Shown: one piece after another, positions 7,500 through 18,507 of the stretch
How the letters are laid out: the number at the start of each line of letters is the position of its first letter
Position numbering within the stretch: the first letter of the stretch is position 1
Source of the DNA: Enterococcus malodoratus ATCC 43197
GTDB taxonomy: Bacteria > Bacillota > Bacilli > Lactobacillales > Enterococcaceae
Length of the DNA stretch: 64,000 bases
Assembly: GCF_000407185.1 (NCBI RefSeq)
Contig: NZ_KE136481.1
Coordinates: 389,136 to 453,135 of the forward strand
Direction: 5' to 3'
Notes under the pieces: generated by a model
Seen by the model: the letters and a program-made list of their open reading frames with translations, nothing else
What the model was told of the DNA's origin: nothing
The model's database searches: none
Made by a program: the position numbers and the translations under genes

Positions 7500-9332
7500 T
7501 TATTCTGTGTCGTACATAAAGAGACTCCCCTTAGGTCCAATTACTTCACCCTCTAAAATACGCTCTAAAACGGCATACTCACCCTTATAGGCCCGTGGAC
7601 TTGATAGTTCACCTACATTCAAACTCTGCTCTTGATCAGATAAATTGATAGCATAAATTACATAGGAATTTTCTGAATAGCGAATAATTCCAAAAATTTG
7701 CTGCGCTTGTGAATAAAATGGGAAAAACTGTCCATATTTCATCACATCATATTTTTTACGGCGTTCGATCCATTTTTGACAATTTTTAAACAAGCGCGGA
7801 TCAATGGAGTTCCATGGGAAAAACTTGCGATTATCAGGATCTTTCCCGCCTGTCAATCCTGCCTCATCCCCATAATAGACACATGGGATGCCTGGCATCA
7901 TAAACATTAACCCCCAAGCTTGATCCAACGCTTCAACAGAGCTGTTCAGCATAGTCAAAATACGTTCAGTATCATGAGTTCCAATATTATTCAATTGATT
8001 GAAATAAAAGTCAGCTGGATAATTTTCTTGGTAGCGAACCATTTCTTCACATATATTCTGTAATGATCGCGACTGTTTTAAAAGATCCAATATTTGCTCA
8101 CGCAATGGATAGTTCATTACTCCTTGTAAATGATCCCCAAAAACGTATTTCCGGCGTGTATCATAGGCAATTTTATTTGACGCATCTTCCCAGACTTCAC
8201 CAATTAAGATTTTTTCTTGGTAAGACAATAGATTTTTTCGAATACCTGCAATAAAATCATCTGTCAATTCGTCCGCAACATCTAAACGCCAACCATCAAC
8301 GCCCATCGAAGTCCATTTGGACAAGACGCTGTCCAAATCTCCATAAATGAATTCTTGATAAGCCGGATTATCTTTTATTACTTCTGGTAAATCAGCTACA
8401 CCCCACCATGATTTATAGTCATCAGGGTAATGATTGAAAGTAAACCAATCACGATATTCACTTTGAGGGTCACGTGCTGCACCTGAGTTTTCTCCATAGA
8501 GACCGCTAATATTAAAATAGCGGCTGTCTTTACCAACGTGAGAAAAGACACCATCCAGTATTACAGCGATTCCCGCCATATGCAAGGCTCCAATAAGGTT
8601 TCGAAAATCTTCTTCAGTCCCTAAAACACTATCCACTTTAAAATAGTCATTAGTATCATAGCGATGATTGGAGCTTGCCTCAAAAATAGGATTTAAATAG
8701 AGAGCTGTGATTCCCAACTCTTGTAAATAGGGTATTTTGTCCTGAATTCCTTTAAAATTCCCGCCAAAAAAATCCCAACGAACGATTTCATTCTTCTGGT
8801 TCTTAATATAAAATGGTTCATCTTCTTCAGTCGCATAAATGAAAGTATTCTTTTTAGGTTGATTAATTTTTCTTTCAGGATTGCCATTAGCAAAACGATC
8901 CGGAAAAATTTGATAAAATACTGCATCACGATACCATTTCGGTGCAACCTCTGATTTTTGATAACAAGTTAGTTGATACGGAACCACATCACGTTCAGAA
9001 CCATAAATTTGTCCTTCGCCGCCTTGACCATTAAAGCCATAGTACTGAATTGTTTCATAACCTTCTGATTCGTGAATAATCTTGAAATAGTAAAAGTAAA
9101 GCCCCCAACCCTGATCCATAATCGTTTGAAAGTGAAATCGATCTTCCGACGTCGGTTCCATTGAAAATATTTTTTGACCACTAGAACTGCCTTCCTTACG
9201 AACAATCAAAAGGACTTTCGTATTCCTTTGTTCTGGAACCGATAGCCAAATTTTTACCATCGCTCCCTCTTGAACAGCACCAAACGGCTGTTTATATCGC
9301 TCTAACCAGGGATTAAAATAAATACGTGTCAT
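7500..9332 (-). CDS. Neopullulanase / maltogenic amylase-type glycosidase (GH13)
   Basis: Cytosolic alpha-glucan hydrolase of 610 residues, last gene of the glycogen operon. The first 130 residues look like the N-terminal beta-domain (CBM34) of the GH13_20 group. The (beta/alpha)8 barrel then shows the four GH13 regions: DGVFSHVG, GWRLDVADE (nucleophile Asp), GEVWED (acid Glu) and NIGTHDTERI. The order glgBCDAP-amy is known from lactobacilli, where the amylase trims or debranches glycogen or maltodextrin. ATG at 9332 lies within the end of glgP (20-base overlap), so translation is probably coupled. Confidence 0.9.
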   Translation of the reverse strand: MTRIYFNPWLERYKQPFGAVQEGAMVKIWLSVPEQRNTKVLLIVRKEGSSSGQKIFSMEPTSEDRFHFQTIMDQGWGLYFYYFKIIHESEGYETIQYYGFNGQGGEGQIYGSERDVVPYQLTCYQKSEVAPKWYRDAVFYQIFPDRFANGNPERKINQPKKNTFIYATEEDEPFYIKNQKNEIVRWDFFGGNFKGIQDKIPYLQELGITALYLNPIFEASSNHRYDTNDYFKVDSVLGTEEDFRNLIGALHMAGIAVILDGVFSHVGKDSRYFNISGLYGENSGAARDPQSEYRDWFTFNHYPDDYKSWWGVADLPEVIKDNPAYQEFIYGDLDSVLSKWTSMGVDGWRLDVADELTDDFIAGIRKNLLSYQEKILIGEVWEDASNKIAYDTRRKYVFGDHLQGVMNYPLREQILDLLKQSRSLQNICEEMVRYQENYPADFYFNQLNNIGTHDTERILTMLNSSVEALDQAWGLMFMMPGIPCVYYGDEAGLTGGKDPDNRKFFPWNSIDPRLFKNCQKWIERRKKYDVMKYGQFFPFYSQAQQIFGIIRYSENSYVIYAINLSDQEQSLNVGELSSPRAYKGEYAVLERILEGEVIGPKGSLFMYDTE

Positions 9333-11751
9333 GCTGTGTCACACCTCGATCATCTTCATGAGCAAAAGCCGGTTCAATTTGCCAAATGTCATCCGCATAT
9401 CGTTGGACCGTTTTATCTGAAGAGAAACGGCCTGCATTCGCGATATTTCTTAAGCTGATTTGACGCCAACGTCGTTTGTCTTGATAAGCCTGATTAATTG
9501 ACTCCTGCGCCAGACAGTAGTCTCCAAAATCACGCAGTACAAAAAATTCATCATTGTACTTAATTAATGAGTCAAAGATTTCTTGTCCTTCTGAAATAAT
9601 GTTAGGGATTGTTCCATCAACAAGTGTTTTTACAACTTTATAGACTACAGCATCATTTTTGAAAATATCCGTTGATGAATAACTTCTATTTTCATAGTAC
9701 TGATAGACCTCTGATTCAGTCAAACCAAAAATCGCAATATTGTCATCCCCTACCGCATCACGAATTTCCACATTCGCTCCGTCCAATGTCGCAATCGTCA
9801 CGGCTCCATTTAACATAAGTTTCATATTAGAAGTACCTGAAGCCTCTTTTGATGCTAGGGATATTTGTTCACTAACATCTGCCGCCGGAATAATCCGCTC
9901 CGCCAAACTAACATTGTAGTTTGCTAAAAAGACAACCTTCAATTTATTATTGATTGAGTCATCTTGATTAATTAAACTTGCCGTTTCATTGATTACTTTA
10001 ATGATTGACTTTGCATAATGATAACTTGGTGCTGCTTTCGCACCGAAAATGAAAACGCGTGGTTCAATCGGTAAATCAGGATTTTCTTTCAAGTCCAAAT
10101 ACAATTTGATAATATGCAGTAAATTTAATAACTGCCTTTTATAGGCGTGCAGACGTTTGATCTGAACATCAAAAATCGCATTTGAATTCACCTTGATACC
10201 GCAATGATCTTCAATATAAGTTGCTAATCTTTTTTTATTCTCCCACTTAGCATCCGCTAAAGCTTCAAGAACTTGATCATCTTCTTCGAAATTTAATAAT
10301 AAGCGCAAGTCACTTGGATTCTTCCGCCAAGAATCTCCAATTGTATCATCTAATACATTGCTCAAAGCGGGATTAGCTAACTGTGTCCAGCGACGCATTG
10401 CAATACCATTTGTCTTATTGTTGAATCGTGCAGGGTAAAGTAAATAAAAATCATGTAAAACAACCGATTTTAAAAGATCAGAATGTAGTTTTGCGACACC
10501 ATTTGTCGAATGAGAGCCAATGATCGCAAGATGGGCCATATGGACTTGGCCGCACTGAATAACCCTTGTTCGTTGAATCAAGTCAAAATCGTGAACTCCC
10601 GTCATCTCCTCAACGAAGCGTCGATCGATTTCTTCGATAATTTGATAGATTCTAGGACAAACACTTTTCATCATATCGATTGACCATTTCTCTAAAGCTT
10701 CTGCCATAATCGTATGGTTAGTATAACTCATTACTTCTTGAGTTAGATTCCATGCCCGTTCCCAGCCCATCTTTTCTTGATCGATCAAAAGACGCATGAA
10801 TTCGGCCACGCACATCGCAGGATGTGTATCATTAATGTGGATGGCAATATATTGATTTATTTCATCCATGGGTTTGTTCAATTGCTTATAATAACGCAAA
10901 ATACTTTGTACTCCTGCTGAAACAAAGAAGTACTCTTGTGACAAACGTAATTTTCTGCCTGCTTCACTTGAATCATCTGGATATAGCACAGAAGTCAAAT
11001 CTTCTACCGCACGTCGATCTCCGATGCTGCGATAACGATCCTCTTCTTCAGGAGAAATTTCAACCGACCATAAACGCATGGTATTGACGATATCATTTTG
11101 GTATCCGACCATTCCGGTGTCGTAGGGCACCGCGCGTAAAAGCATCCCGCCTTGATAATTTGGGGTAAGATTACCGAAACCATCCTCGCTTAAGTAGACA
11201 TCTCCGCCTATACGCACATCCACAGCCTTACTTTCTTTTCGAACTTCCCAAAGATTCCCTTTTTGCAGCCATTCATCAGGCAGTTCGACCTGATAATTAT
11301 CAACGAAACGTTGCTTAAATAAACCATATTCATAACGGATTCCATTACCATTTCCTGGTAATCCAGTTGAAGCGATTGAATCCATAAAACATGAGGCAAG
11401 TCTTCCTAATCCGCCGTTTCCTAAAGCCATATCCGGTTCAACTTCTGCTAAATCATCTAGACTAATTCCCAACTCAGTGAGTCCTTCTGAGACCATCTCT
11501 AACCAGCCCATATTCAAAAGGTTACTCTTCAGCATTTTTCCAGGTAAAAATTCAATTGAAAAATAATAAGCTTGCTTCTGCCCAGCTTCTCGATAATCCT
11601 TCCACGTCTGCTGCCAATTTTGTGAGTATGTTGAAGTCATCAATGAACCCAACGTTTGATAGAGTTCATTTGGTGACGCATCTGAGACCTCCATTGCAAA
11701 TTTTTCGGCCAATCGGCGACTGAAACACCGTTTAAATTCTGTCTTGTCCAT
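9313..11751 (-). CDS. glgP: Glycogen phosphorylase
   Basis: Releases glucose-1-phosphate from the non-reducing ends of glycogen. The 812-residue protein has normal length and carries the family blocks GNGGLGRLASCF, HINDTHPAMCVAE, FDVQIKRLHAYKRQLLN and the pyridoxal-phosphate lysine region EASGTSNMKLMLNGA followed by TLDGANVEI. ATG at 11751 follows GGAGATGAAGAA. It sits between glgA and the amylase, but a hairpin separates it from glgA, so its level may be set separately from the biosynthetic genes. Confidence 0.97.
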   Translation of the reverse strand: MDKTEFKRCFSRRLAEKFAMEVSDASPNELYQTLGSLMTSTYSQNWQQTWKDYREAGQKQAYYFSIEFLPGKMLKSNLLNMGWLEMVSEGLTELGISLDDLAEVEPDMALGNGGLGRLASCFMDSIASTGLPGNGNGIRYEYGLFKQRFVDNYQVELPDEWLQKGNLWEVRKESKAVDVRIGGDVYLSEDGFGNLTPNYQGGMLLRAVPYDTGMVGYQNDIVNTMRLWSVEISPEEEDRYRSIGDRRAVEDLTSVLYPDDSSEAGRKLRLSQEYFFVSAGVQSILRYYKQLNKPMDEINQYIAIHINDTHPAMCVAEFMRLLIDQEKMGWERAWNLTQEVMSYTNHTIMAEALEKWSIDMMKSVCPRIYQIIEEIDRRFVEEMTGVHDFDLIQRTRVIQCGQVHMAHLAIIGSHSTNGVAKLHSDLLKSVVLHDFYLLYPARFNNKTNGIAMRRWTQLANPALSNVLDDTIGDSWRKNPSDLRLLLNFEEDDQVLEALADAKWENKKRLATYIEDHCGIKVNSNAIFDVQIKRLHAYKRQLLNLLHIIKLYLDLKENPDLPIEPRVFIFGAKAAPSYHYAKSIIKVINETASLINQDDSINNKLKVVFLANYNVSLAERIIPAADVSEQISLASKEASGTSNMKLMLNGAVTIATLDGANVEIRDAVGDDNIAIFGLTESEVYQYYENRSYSSTDIFKNDAVVYKVVKTLVDGTIPNIISEGQEIFDSLIKYNDEFFVLRDFGDYCLAQESINQAYQDKRRWRQISLRNIANAGRFSSDKTVQRYADDIWQIEPAFAHEDDRGVTQHDTYLF

Positions 11752-11812
11752 TTCTTCATCTCCAACCTACACTTTTTTTAATAATACCTTACTATCATAA
11801 AATTATGCTAGA

Positions 11813-11857
11813 AAAAAGCCAAAATCCATAGCCTGAGGCCTTAGATTCTGGCTTTTC
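11813..11857 (-). terminator. Terminator-like hairpin between glgA and glgP
   Basis: Minus-strand stem AAAAGCCAgAATC / GATTtTGGCTTTT with one mismatch and a 17-base loop containing a smaller CCTCAGG-type hairpin, followed by a T-run. It lies just after the glgA stop and before glgP, so it can partly end transcription and reduce glgP and amylase expression. Confidence 0.75.
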
Positions 11858-11862
11858 GAATC

Positions 11863-13290
11863 CTACATTTGTTTGTATAGCTCTAAATATTGTTGACTAG
11901 ACTCGTCCCAACTAAAATCGCGCGACATCGCTTCTAGCATCATTTTCTTCCAAATATCTTGATGGTTTTGATATAGTTCAATTGCTTGTTTAAGTGCATT
12001 CATTAAATAGAACGGCTCGAAAATACCAAATCCAAAACCAGTCCCCTCGTTTGTAATCGGATTATACGACTGGACAGTATCTTTCAACCCGCCGATTTCA
12101 TGTACAATCGGCAAAGTGCCGTAGCGCATCGAAATCATTTGCGATAATCCACACGGTTCAAAAGCCGAAGGCATCAAGAACATATCGACACCTGCATAAA
12201 CTTTTTGTGCCAAGGTTACATCAAACGCAATATGGATACTAGCCTTATGCGGATATTTTCCGCCAAAATAATGAAATTGATTCTCGAAATTCGGATCACC
12301 TGTCCCAATCAAAATCAACTGCACATCAAACTGCATCAAATTCTCCATTTCCTGCAATAGTAAATGGAACCCTTTTTGGTACGTCAATCGGCTAACAATC
12401 CCAATCACAGGGACATCCGGTCGAACGGGCAATTCTAGAAGTTTTTGTAATTGAACTTTATTTTCTATCTTTTTATCCAAATGTTTCTTGTCGTAATTTG
12501 CAAAAATTGCTGGATCTTTTTTAGGATTAAATGAAGCATAGTCAATCCCATTCAGAATCCCATGTAATTTTCCGCTTTCCATCCGCAAGATGACATCTAA
12601 CCCCGCACCAAACTCAGGTGTTTTAATTTCTTCAGCATAAGATGGACTGACTGTAGTGACACGGTCGGCATAAAGAATTCCTGCCTTCATAAAATTCACG
12701 CAATTATTGAATTGAATCGTTCCATCATCATAACGTTCACAACCCATACCAAATAAATCATACAATATTTCACGATCGTACTGTCCTTGAAATTCGATAT
12801 TATGAATCGTTAACACTGATCGAATGTTATTGTATTTCTGAATCCAACGATATTTCTCCTTCAATAAAAACGGGATGAATGACGTGTGATAATCATTCAA
12901 ATGCATCACATCGGGAATAAAATCAATTTTTTCCATTAATTCGATAACAGCCTGCTGGAAAAAGGCGAAACGCTCCCCGTCGTCATAATAACCGTATAAA
13001 TTCGGGCGATTGAAGTAATAAAGATTGTCTAGGAAATAATAATCAATTCCATCCAATCGCAGATATTTCACGCCGCAATACTGCTTACGCCAGCCAACAT
13101 ATACATCGTAAGAGAATAAATCTTGTAATTGTTCTTTATAGCGTTGCGGCATTTTTGTAAACAATGGCAACACGACTTTAATATCCGTTCCTTTTTCTTT
13201 CAACGCTTTGGGTAAAGCACCCGCAACATCACCCAATCCTCCTGTTTTAAAAAAGGGTGCACATTCCGCCGCTACAAACAATGTTTTCAC
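11863..13290 (-). CDS. glgA: Glycogen synthase (ADP-glucose-dependent, GT5)
   Basis: Extends alpha-1,4-glucan chains with glucose from ADP-glucose. It has 475 residues with the ADP-glucose-binding motif KTGGLGDV (residues 15-22), the C-terminal Rossmann block IGIVSRLTYQKGF, and the active-site region PSAFEPCGLSQMISMRYGTLPIV. The start is GTG at 13290; the ribosome site GGAGGCGAA overlaps the last codons of glgD, so the two are coupled. It is the fourth gene of the glycogen operon. Confidence 0.97.
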   Translation of the reverse strand: MKTLFVAAECAPFFKTGGLGDVAGALPKALKEKGTDIKVVLPLFTKMPQRYKEQLQDLFSYDVYVGWRKQYCGVKYLRLDGIDYYFLDNLYYFNRPNLYGYYDDGERFAFFQQAVIELMEKIDFIPDVMHLNDYHTSFIPFLLKEKYRWIQKYNNIRSVLTIHNIEFQGQYDREILYDLFGMGCERYDDGTIQFNNCVNFMKAGILYADRVTTVSPSYAEEIKTPEFGAGLDVILRMESGKLHGILNGIDYASFNPKKDPAIFANYDKKHLDKKIENKVQLQKLLELPVRPDVPVIGIVSRLTYQKGFHLLLQEMENLMQFDVQLILIGTGDPNFENQFHYFGGKYPHKASIHIAFDVTLAQKVYAGVDMFLMPSAFEPCGLSQMISMRYGTLPIVHEIGGLKDTVQSYNPITNEGTGFGFGIFEPFYLMNALKQAIELYQNHQDIWKKMMLEAMSRDFSWDESSQQYLELYKQM

Positions 13291-13292
13291 GT

Positions 13293-14441
13293 TTATTCGC
13301 CTCCGTAAACGTCGCTTAGTACATGAGTATTTTTCTTAATCACAACTGGTTTTTCCAACGAACCAATGATTTTAACTCCTGGTTCAACCACGACATTCTT
13401 ATCTAAAATTGCATGCTTAACAAAAGCATCTTCTCGAATTGTACAACTTGCCATGATAATTGACTCTTCTATCTCTGCACCTTTCTCGATGACAACACTT
13501 CGAGAGAAAAGTGACCCATGTGCTTTGCCGTCGACTAGACACCCAGTCGCAAACTGACTATTTTTCACTTCCGATGTTGGTGAGTAATAAGTAGCCACTT
13601 CGTTTTTCAATTTCGTATAGATCTTGTTCTTAGAATACAATAGAGATGTGAATTTTTTGGGATCTAACATTGCCATATTAGCATCATAATAAGACTTAAC
13701 ATCAAAAATATTACTTAAAAATCCTGTGTATTCATATGCGTAAGTCTTCACCTGATTCATCGCCAAAGTTAAGAAATCGACCAATGCTACCGGACCGCCC
13801 AAATTTTGACCTTCTTGCAAGGCATCGATCAACCAATCTGTGCGGCAAATAAAGATCTTCATGCCAAGGTTAAGCATTTCATCTTCCGATTTATCTTCCA
13901 AGAAGTTATGATGTCCCTTAATTATGCCATGTTCATCTACTTCTAAGATTTCATCTTGACGATAGATCTGTTCTCTAGACATTTTCTTGTAGACAACTGT
14001 CATAACACTGTCGCTTTGTTGATGAATTTTTAGAACTGCTTCTAAATCAATATTGCAAAGCATGCGATTGCCCATGAAAACTGTATACTCAGATTTTGAT
14101 TTATTCAAATAGTCGATCACTGATTCAAAATAAGGTCGTCCCTCAGCTTTCTTTTTCAAGAAGTCTTGATAAAAATGAATAAAGTAGCGACTATCGACAC
14201 TATCTAAATGCCATTCACGTCCCCCGCCAATATGGTCAAACACCGACTTGGTTGTTCCTTGATTAAAAACCATATAGACAGATTTGATATTTGCATTGAT
14301 TGCATTCGACAGATTAAAATCGATCAAGCGATATTTACAATCAAAAGGTAAGGTAGCCAATGGCCTTTTTTCAGTTAATGGTAACAATTCTGGACACTCG
14401 TAAACATTGCCTAAAATGGCACACATTTTATTCGCTCTCAC
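13293..14441 (-). CDS. glgD: Glucose-1-phosphate adenylyltransferase subunit GlgD
   Basis: Partner subunit of the ADP-glucose pyrophosphorylase, typical of Firmicutes, where GlgC and GlgD form a hetero-oligomer. The 382 residues have an N-terminal nucleotidyltransferase fold in which the glycine-rich GGxGxRL loop of GlgC is missing (the N-terminus reads [17 protein letters not shown]), followed by [18 protein letters not shown] and a left-handed beta-helix tail. The GlgD subunit is generally the less active, modulatory one. The GTG start at 14441 has AGGAGTG upstream and lies inside the end of glgC (14-base overlap). Confidence 0.93.
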   Translation of the reverse strand: MRANKMCAILGNVYECPELLPLTEKRPLATLPFDCKYRLIDFNLSNAINANIKSVYMVFNQGTTKSVFDHIGGGREWHLDSVDSRYFIHFYQDFLKKKAEGRPYFESVIDYLNKSKSEYTVFMGNRMLCNIDLEAVLKIHQQSDSVMTVVYKKMSREQIYRQDEILEVDEHGIIKGHHNFLEDKSEDEMLNLGMKIFICRTDWLIDALQEGQNLGGPVALVDFLTLAMNQVKTYAYEYTGFLSNIFDVKSYYDANMAMLDPKKFTSLLYSKNKIYTKLKNEVATYYSPTSEVKNSQFATGCLVDGKAHGSLFSRSVVIEKGAEIEESIIMASCTIREDAFVKHAILDKNVVVEPGVKIIGSLEKPVVIKKNTHVLSDVYGGE

Positions 14442-15600
14442 TTGTCAACACTCCTATCACTTCTGAATAGCCCACGACGGCGATTTCTTCTGTTCCATCA
14501 ACTACGGCGTCATCACCGATGATTGCATTTTCACCAATGATCGCATTTTTGATTTGTACATTTTTACCAACTGTTGCCCCTGGCATAATAACGCTGTCGA
14601 CTACTTTGGCACCTTCTTTGACCTGGACATCTCCTGACAGAATACTGTGTTCTACATGACCAGCTACATAGCAGCCATCAGCAATCAACGAATTTTTCAC
14701 ATCGGCATTTTCAGTTAAGAAATGCGGCGGAGAAATTGTATTTTTCGCTAAAATGCGCCAATTCTTATCCCGAATGTTCAGACTATGTTCAGGATCAATG
14801 AACTCCATGCTTGCTTCCCACAAAGAATCAATCGTTCCAACATCTTTCCAATATCCGTCGAACCGATAGGCAAAGACATTCTCGCCGCTTTCTAAGTACG
14901 CTGGAATCACATGCTTACCAAAGTCCAACATTTGATCATCCTTTTTGTAACTGTTTAGAAGGACGCTCCGTAGACGACTCCAGTTGAATATATAGATTCC
15001 CATTGAGGCCAGATTGCTTTTTGGTTCCTCAGGTTTTTCTTCAAACTCAATGATTCGATCGTTTTCATCGGTATTCATAATACCAAAGCGAGAAGCTTCT
15101 TCTATCGGTACTTCAATCACCGCCACAGTCAATGAGGCATTGTTCGCCTTATGGTCCTCCAACATTGCTTCGTAATCCATTTTATATATGTGATCACCAG
15201 ATAATACCAGAACATATTGAGGGTCCATTTGATCGATGTAATCCATGTTTTGATAGATAGCATGAGCTGTTCCTTCAAACCATTTACTGCCATCGTTACT
15301 TGAGTATGGCTGTAAAATAGTTACACCAGAATTTAGACCATCAAACCCCCAACTTGAACCATTTCCAATATGATTATTCAACGCCAATGGTTGATACTGC
15401 GTTACCACACCAACATTGTTAATTCCGGAATTGATACAATTACTCAGTGTAAAATCAATAATCCGATAGCGACCGCCAAAAGGGACAGCAGGTTTTGCAA
15501 TTTTTTGTGTTAGTTTGCCGAGACGCGAACCTTTCCCGCCGGCTAAAATCATTGCTAAAATTTCTGTTTTCATTTTATTTGATGAAGGACTTTCCTTCAT
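14428..15600 (-). CDS. glgC: Glucose-1-phosphate adenylyltransferase
   Basis: Makes ADP-glucose from glucose-1-phosphate and ATP, the committed step of bacterial glycogen synthesis. The 390-residue protein has the catalytic glycine-rich loop [13 protein letters not shown] (residues 19-31), then [29 protein letters not shown] and IIEFEEKP, and ends in a hexapeptide-repeat beta-helix. The start ATG at 15600 is preceded by AGAGGGGAGG. It lies 11 bases downstream of glgB and overlaps glgD. Confidence 0.97.
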   Translation of the reverse strand: MKESPSSNKMKTEILAMILAGGKGSRLGKLTQKIAKPAVPFGGRYRIIDFTLSNCINSGINNVGVVTQYQPLALNNHIGNGSSWGFDGLNSGVTILQPYSSNDGSKWFEGTAHAIYQNMDYIDQMDPQYVLVLSGDHIYKMDYEAMLEDHKANNASLTVAVIEVPIEEASRFGIMNTDENDRIIEFEEKPEEPKSNLASMGIYIFNWSRLRSVLLNSYKKDDQMLDFGKHVIPAYLESGENVFAYRFDGYWKDVGTIDSLWEASMEFIDPEHSLNIRDKNWRILAKNTISPPHFLTENADVKNSLIADGCYVAGHVEHSILSGDVQVKEGAKVVDSVIMPGATVGKNVQIKNAIIGENAIIGDDAVVDGTEEIAVVGYSEVIGVLTSESE

Positions 15601-15611
15601 CGACCTCCCCT

Positions 15612-17513
15612 CTATTTCTTACGTGTGTTGATTGACTCTGGTTTTAAAACAATAGCACCTAAAGCTGGAACAGTTGTCTTGATCAACTGATCGTACTCCT
15701 TAAATTTGATTGGTTCACTTTGACAATCCACATTGTGTTTTGTCCATGTCCCGCCAAATTCCTTCATTTCTGTATTCCAAACCTCCTTATAAGTTCCAGA
15801 ATAAGGAACACCGATATGGAAATCATTACGTTCAATCGGTGTCATATTTAGAATGACAATCAAGAAATCTTTCTTCCGTTTACCTTTTCGCATAAAGCTT
15901 AGAATTGATTCAGAAGTATTGTCAGCATCAATTATTTCAATTGTGTCGTAAGAATCTTCCAATTCCCACAAAGCTGTTTGATTTTTATAAAAATCATTCA
16001 GTTCAGAAGTAAATCGCTGCATTGAATGATTTAGTGGATCATTAAGATCGTTCCATTCCAGGCCTTCGTCAAATTTCCACTCCAAAAATTGTCCCCACTC
16101 ACTACCCATGAATAGTAATTTTTTCCCTGGATGCATCATAAAATAAGTGTATAAATTTCTCAGCTGTGCAAATTGCTTATAGCGATCTCCCCACATTTTA
16201 TGCATCAGACTCTTCTTGCCATGAACAACTTCATCATGAGACAAAGGTAAAATAAAATTCTCCTGCATCATGTACATAAAAGAAAAAGTAATTAAATTGA
16301 AATTGTCTTTTCGATGAACGGGATCCATTTCGTAAAAACGCAGGACATCATTCATCCAACCCATATTCCATTTAAAATCAAAACCCAAAGAGCCGCTTTC
16401 GATCATCCCCGTTACAGGAGTCTCAGAAGAACTCTCTTCTGCAATCATTAAAACATTGGGATGAGCCAGTTTTATTACTGCATTTAATTTCTGCAAGAAA
16501 TAGTAACCTTCAAAATTACGATTTCCACCTTCGTGATTCGGTGTCCAAGGGCCATCATCGTAGTCTCGATAAATCATACTGGATACAGCATCTACACGAA
16601 TGCCATCAATGTGGAACATTTCGATCCAGAACATTGCACTAGAAATCAGGAAACTTTGAACCTGCGGCTTTCCTAAGTCAAAATTGATCGATCCCCAGCG
16701 ATTATTTTTTGCCCGATCAGGATCAGCGTATTCAAATTGTGGTGTCCCGTCATAATAGGGGAGCGTATCATCATTGATACAATAGTGTCCAGGTACCCAA
16801 TCAACGAATACTCCGATGTTATTTAAGTGACAAGCTTCGACGAAATCTTGGAATTCTTCAGGCGTCCCATAATAAGAACTCATTGCAAAGTACCCAATCA
16901 ATTGATATCCCCACGAACGGCCTAATGGATGTTCCATCAACGGCATAAACTCAACGTGGGTATAGTTCATTTCGACTAAATAAGGTACTAGCTCATTTTT
17001 CAAGTCAGCAAAACTAAAGGGTGTGCCATCTTCATGGTGTTTCCATGAACTTGCATGCATTTCGTAAATGTTCAGCGGTCGTTTAAAAGCATTTGAACGC
17101 TTGCTACGTCCGCGCCACAGACCATCTCTCCATTTTTTTTCAGGGAAGTTGTATAGCTCGGCTGCATCATCAGGTCTTTTTTCAAAGCGAACGGCAAAAG
17201 GATCAATTTTTAAAATTTCACGACCGTTTGCTTGTCGCACTTTAAACTTGTAAAGGTCCCCCTCGTTAACGATATCCGTATAGACTTGCCAAATTCCACT
17301 CGCATCATCTTTTTCCATTGGCAGTCCCTGCCAATCGTTGAAGTCGCCAACCAAAAAAACAGCGCGTGCATTCGGTGCCCATACCCGGAAAACATAGCCA
17401 TTCCCTGTTCGATGAGCACCCAGTAAATGTTGAGCATAAAAATTTTCTCCAGACAAAAATGTTCTCTTAGCATCATCAAATTGTTGCATTTCTTCTTGCT
17501 CTTTTTTTCTCAT
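15612..17513 (-). CDS. glgB: 1,4-alpha-glucan branching enzyme
   Basis: Introduces alpha-1,6 branches into glycogen. The N-terminal CBM48 beta-domain ([21 protein letters not shown]) is followed by the GH13_9 barrel with [22 protein letters not shown] (nucleophile Asp), MIAEESS (acid Glu) and [12 protein letters not shown] chose ATG at 17513 (633 aa), with AAAAGGGTGG upstream, over an in-frame TTG at 17540. It is the first gene of the operon glgB-C-D-A-P-amylase. An AT-rich region with a TATAAT box lies 87 bases upstream. Confidence 0.96.
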   Translation of the reverse strand: MRKKEQEEMQQFDDAKRTFLSGENFYAQHLLGAHRTGNGYVFRVWAPNARAVFLVGDFNDWQGLPMEKDDASGIWQVYTDIVNEGDLYKFKVRQANGREILKIDPFAVRFEKRPDDAAELYNFPEKKWRDGLWRGRSKRSNAFKRPLNIYEMHASSWKHHEDGTPFSFADLKNELVPYLVEMNYTHVEFMPLMEHPLGRSWGYQLIGYFAMSSYYGTPEEFQDFVEACHLNNIGVFVDWVPGHYCINDDTLPYYDGTPQFEYADPDRAKNNRWGSINFDLGKPQVQSFLISSAMFWIEMFHIDGIRVDAVSSMIYRDYDDGPWTPNHEGGNRNFEGYYFLQKLNAVIKLAHPNVLMIAEESSSETPVTGMIESGSLGFDFKWNMGWMNDVLRFYEMDPVHRKDNFNLITFSFMYMMQENFILPLSHDEVVHGKKSLMHKMWGDRYKQFAQLRNLYTYFMMHPGKKLLFMGSEWGQFLEWKFDEGLEWNDLNDPLNHSMQRFTSELNDFYKNQTALWELEDSYDTIEIIDADNTSESILSFMRKGKRKKDFLIVILNMTPIERNDFHIGVPYSGTYKEVWNTEMKEFGGTWTKHNVDCQSEPIKFKEYDQLIKTTVPALGAIVLKPESINTRKK

Positions 17514-17935
17514 GAGAACCACCCTTTTGACGAACGGCAAAGCGTCCTTAAATTACATTTCAATGTGTAAAGTTTAATAATAAAAACATAGCTTGTTCTA
17601 TTATAATAACACAAACCTTTATTAAATAACGTATCAAGCGTTTCACATTTTTCTCTTCACATTATTAAATGCCCCTACCTAACATTATATTATAATAAGA
17701 TTTAAAATAGAAGATAAAAATTTCATTTCTTTTAAATAATTCGATTTTTCTTCTATAAATAACATTTATTATTTTCGTTCTCTGTTTTTTTGACAAATAA
17801 TAAAGAATTTCTTTTATAGTTCTTTCCTTCTGTTTGCCTTTTGACAAAATAATCGTTAGGCTAGTGATTAATGAATAAATTAGCAAAAAAAGACATCATG
17901 AAATACAGACCCATAGAGCCAAGGAGGTTTCTTCT
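17514..17935. other. Divergent AT-rich intergenic region (glgB / UPF0316)
   Basis: About 420 bases without a supported gene. On the minus strand a TATAAT (17605-17600) with a weak -35 is the likely glgB promoter. On the plus strand, two TTGACA boxes occur (17790-17795 with a TATAGT at 17815-17820, and 17841-17846), likely serving the UPF0316 gene. I looked for a catabolite-responsive cre site near 17630-17650, where TGAAACGCTTGATA occurs, but the spacing does not fit the consensus. Confidence 0.5.
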
Positions 17936-18490
17936 ATGATAGATATAAAAATGCTGGCAATGATCTTTTTTATCAATTTTGCCTACGTCACTTTGAATAC
18001 ACTTCGTTTTATGCTTACAATGAAGGGCTACAGAATTTTAGCTCCCTTGATGAGTATGGTTGAAATTACCATCTATATTCTTGGACTATCAATGGTTTTG
18101 AACCGTTTGGATAATCCCCTAAATCTACTTACTTATGCATTGGGGTATGCAATTGGAATCAGCGTCGGAATAAGAATTGAGGATAAGTTAGCACTGGGCT
18201 ATATCATGGTTAGCGTAATTTTACCGTCCAACACTGAAAAGGAAGCCAGTCTGCCTCGTATTTTACGTGAAAACGGCTATGGTGTTACACAATCATATGG
18301 TGAAGGATTGTCGGGTGACCGTATGGTTCTGGAAATTCTCTCACCACGTAAAACTGAACGTACACTCTATGCTTTAATCAAAGAGGTTGAAGAGCGAGCA
18401 TTCATCATTTCCTACGAGCCGAAATACATTTCCGGCGGTTTTTGGACTAAAAAAGTGCGCAAACGCCAAAAAAGCAGCTCGAAGCCTTAG
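17936..18490 (+). CDS. UPF0316 / DUF2179 membrane protein
   Basis: A 184-residue protein of the UPF0316 family (YebE-like). Three hydrophobic segments occupy about residues 5-80 (first segment MLAMIFFINFAYVTLNTLRF, the last rich in Gly around ALGYAIGISVGI). The soluble C-terminal DUF2179 domain holds the motif ENGYGVTQSYGEGLSGDR, known in this family as a probable ligand-binding fold. No biochemical role is established. ATG at 17936 follows AAGGAGG. It is monocistronic and shares a bidirectional terminator with the convergent hydrolase gene. Confidence 0.85.
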   Translation: MIDIKMLAMIFFINFAYVTLNTLRFMLTMKGYRILAPLMSMVEITIYILGLSMVLNRLDNPLNLLTYALGYAIGISVGIRIEDKLALGYIMVSVILPSNTEKEASLPRILRENGYGVTQSYGEGLSGDRMVLEILSPRKTERTLYALIKEVEERAFIISYEPKYISGGFWTKKVRKRQKSSSKP

Positions 18491-18507
18491 CTTCAAGCTG
18501 CTTTTTT
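18468..18507. terminator. Bidirectional terminator
   Basis: Stem AAAAAGCAGCTcGAAGC / GCTTCaAGCTGCTTTTT with a short CTTA loop and A/T runs on both sides. It overlaps the stop codons of both convergent genes, so it can end transcription from either side. Confidence 0.92.

Noticed and set aside
17630..17650. A catabolite-responsive (cre) site before glgB
   Set aside because: TGAAACGCTTGATA looks palindromic, but the CG core is one base off the required spacing.
17665..17886. A 73-codon minus-strand frame upstream of glgB
   Set aside because: The composition is extremely AT-rich (Ile/Lys/Tyr runs), it lacks a good ribosome site and covers the likely promoters of the divergent genes.
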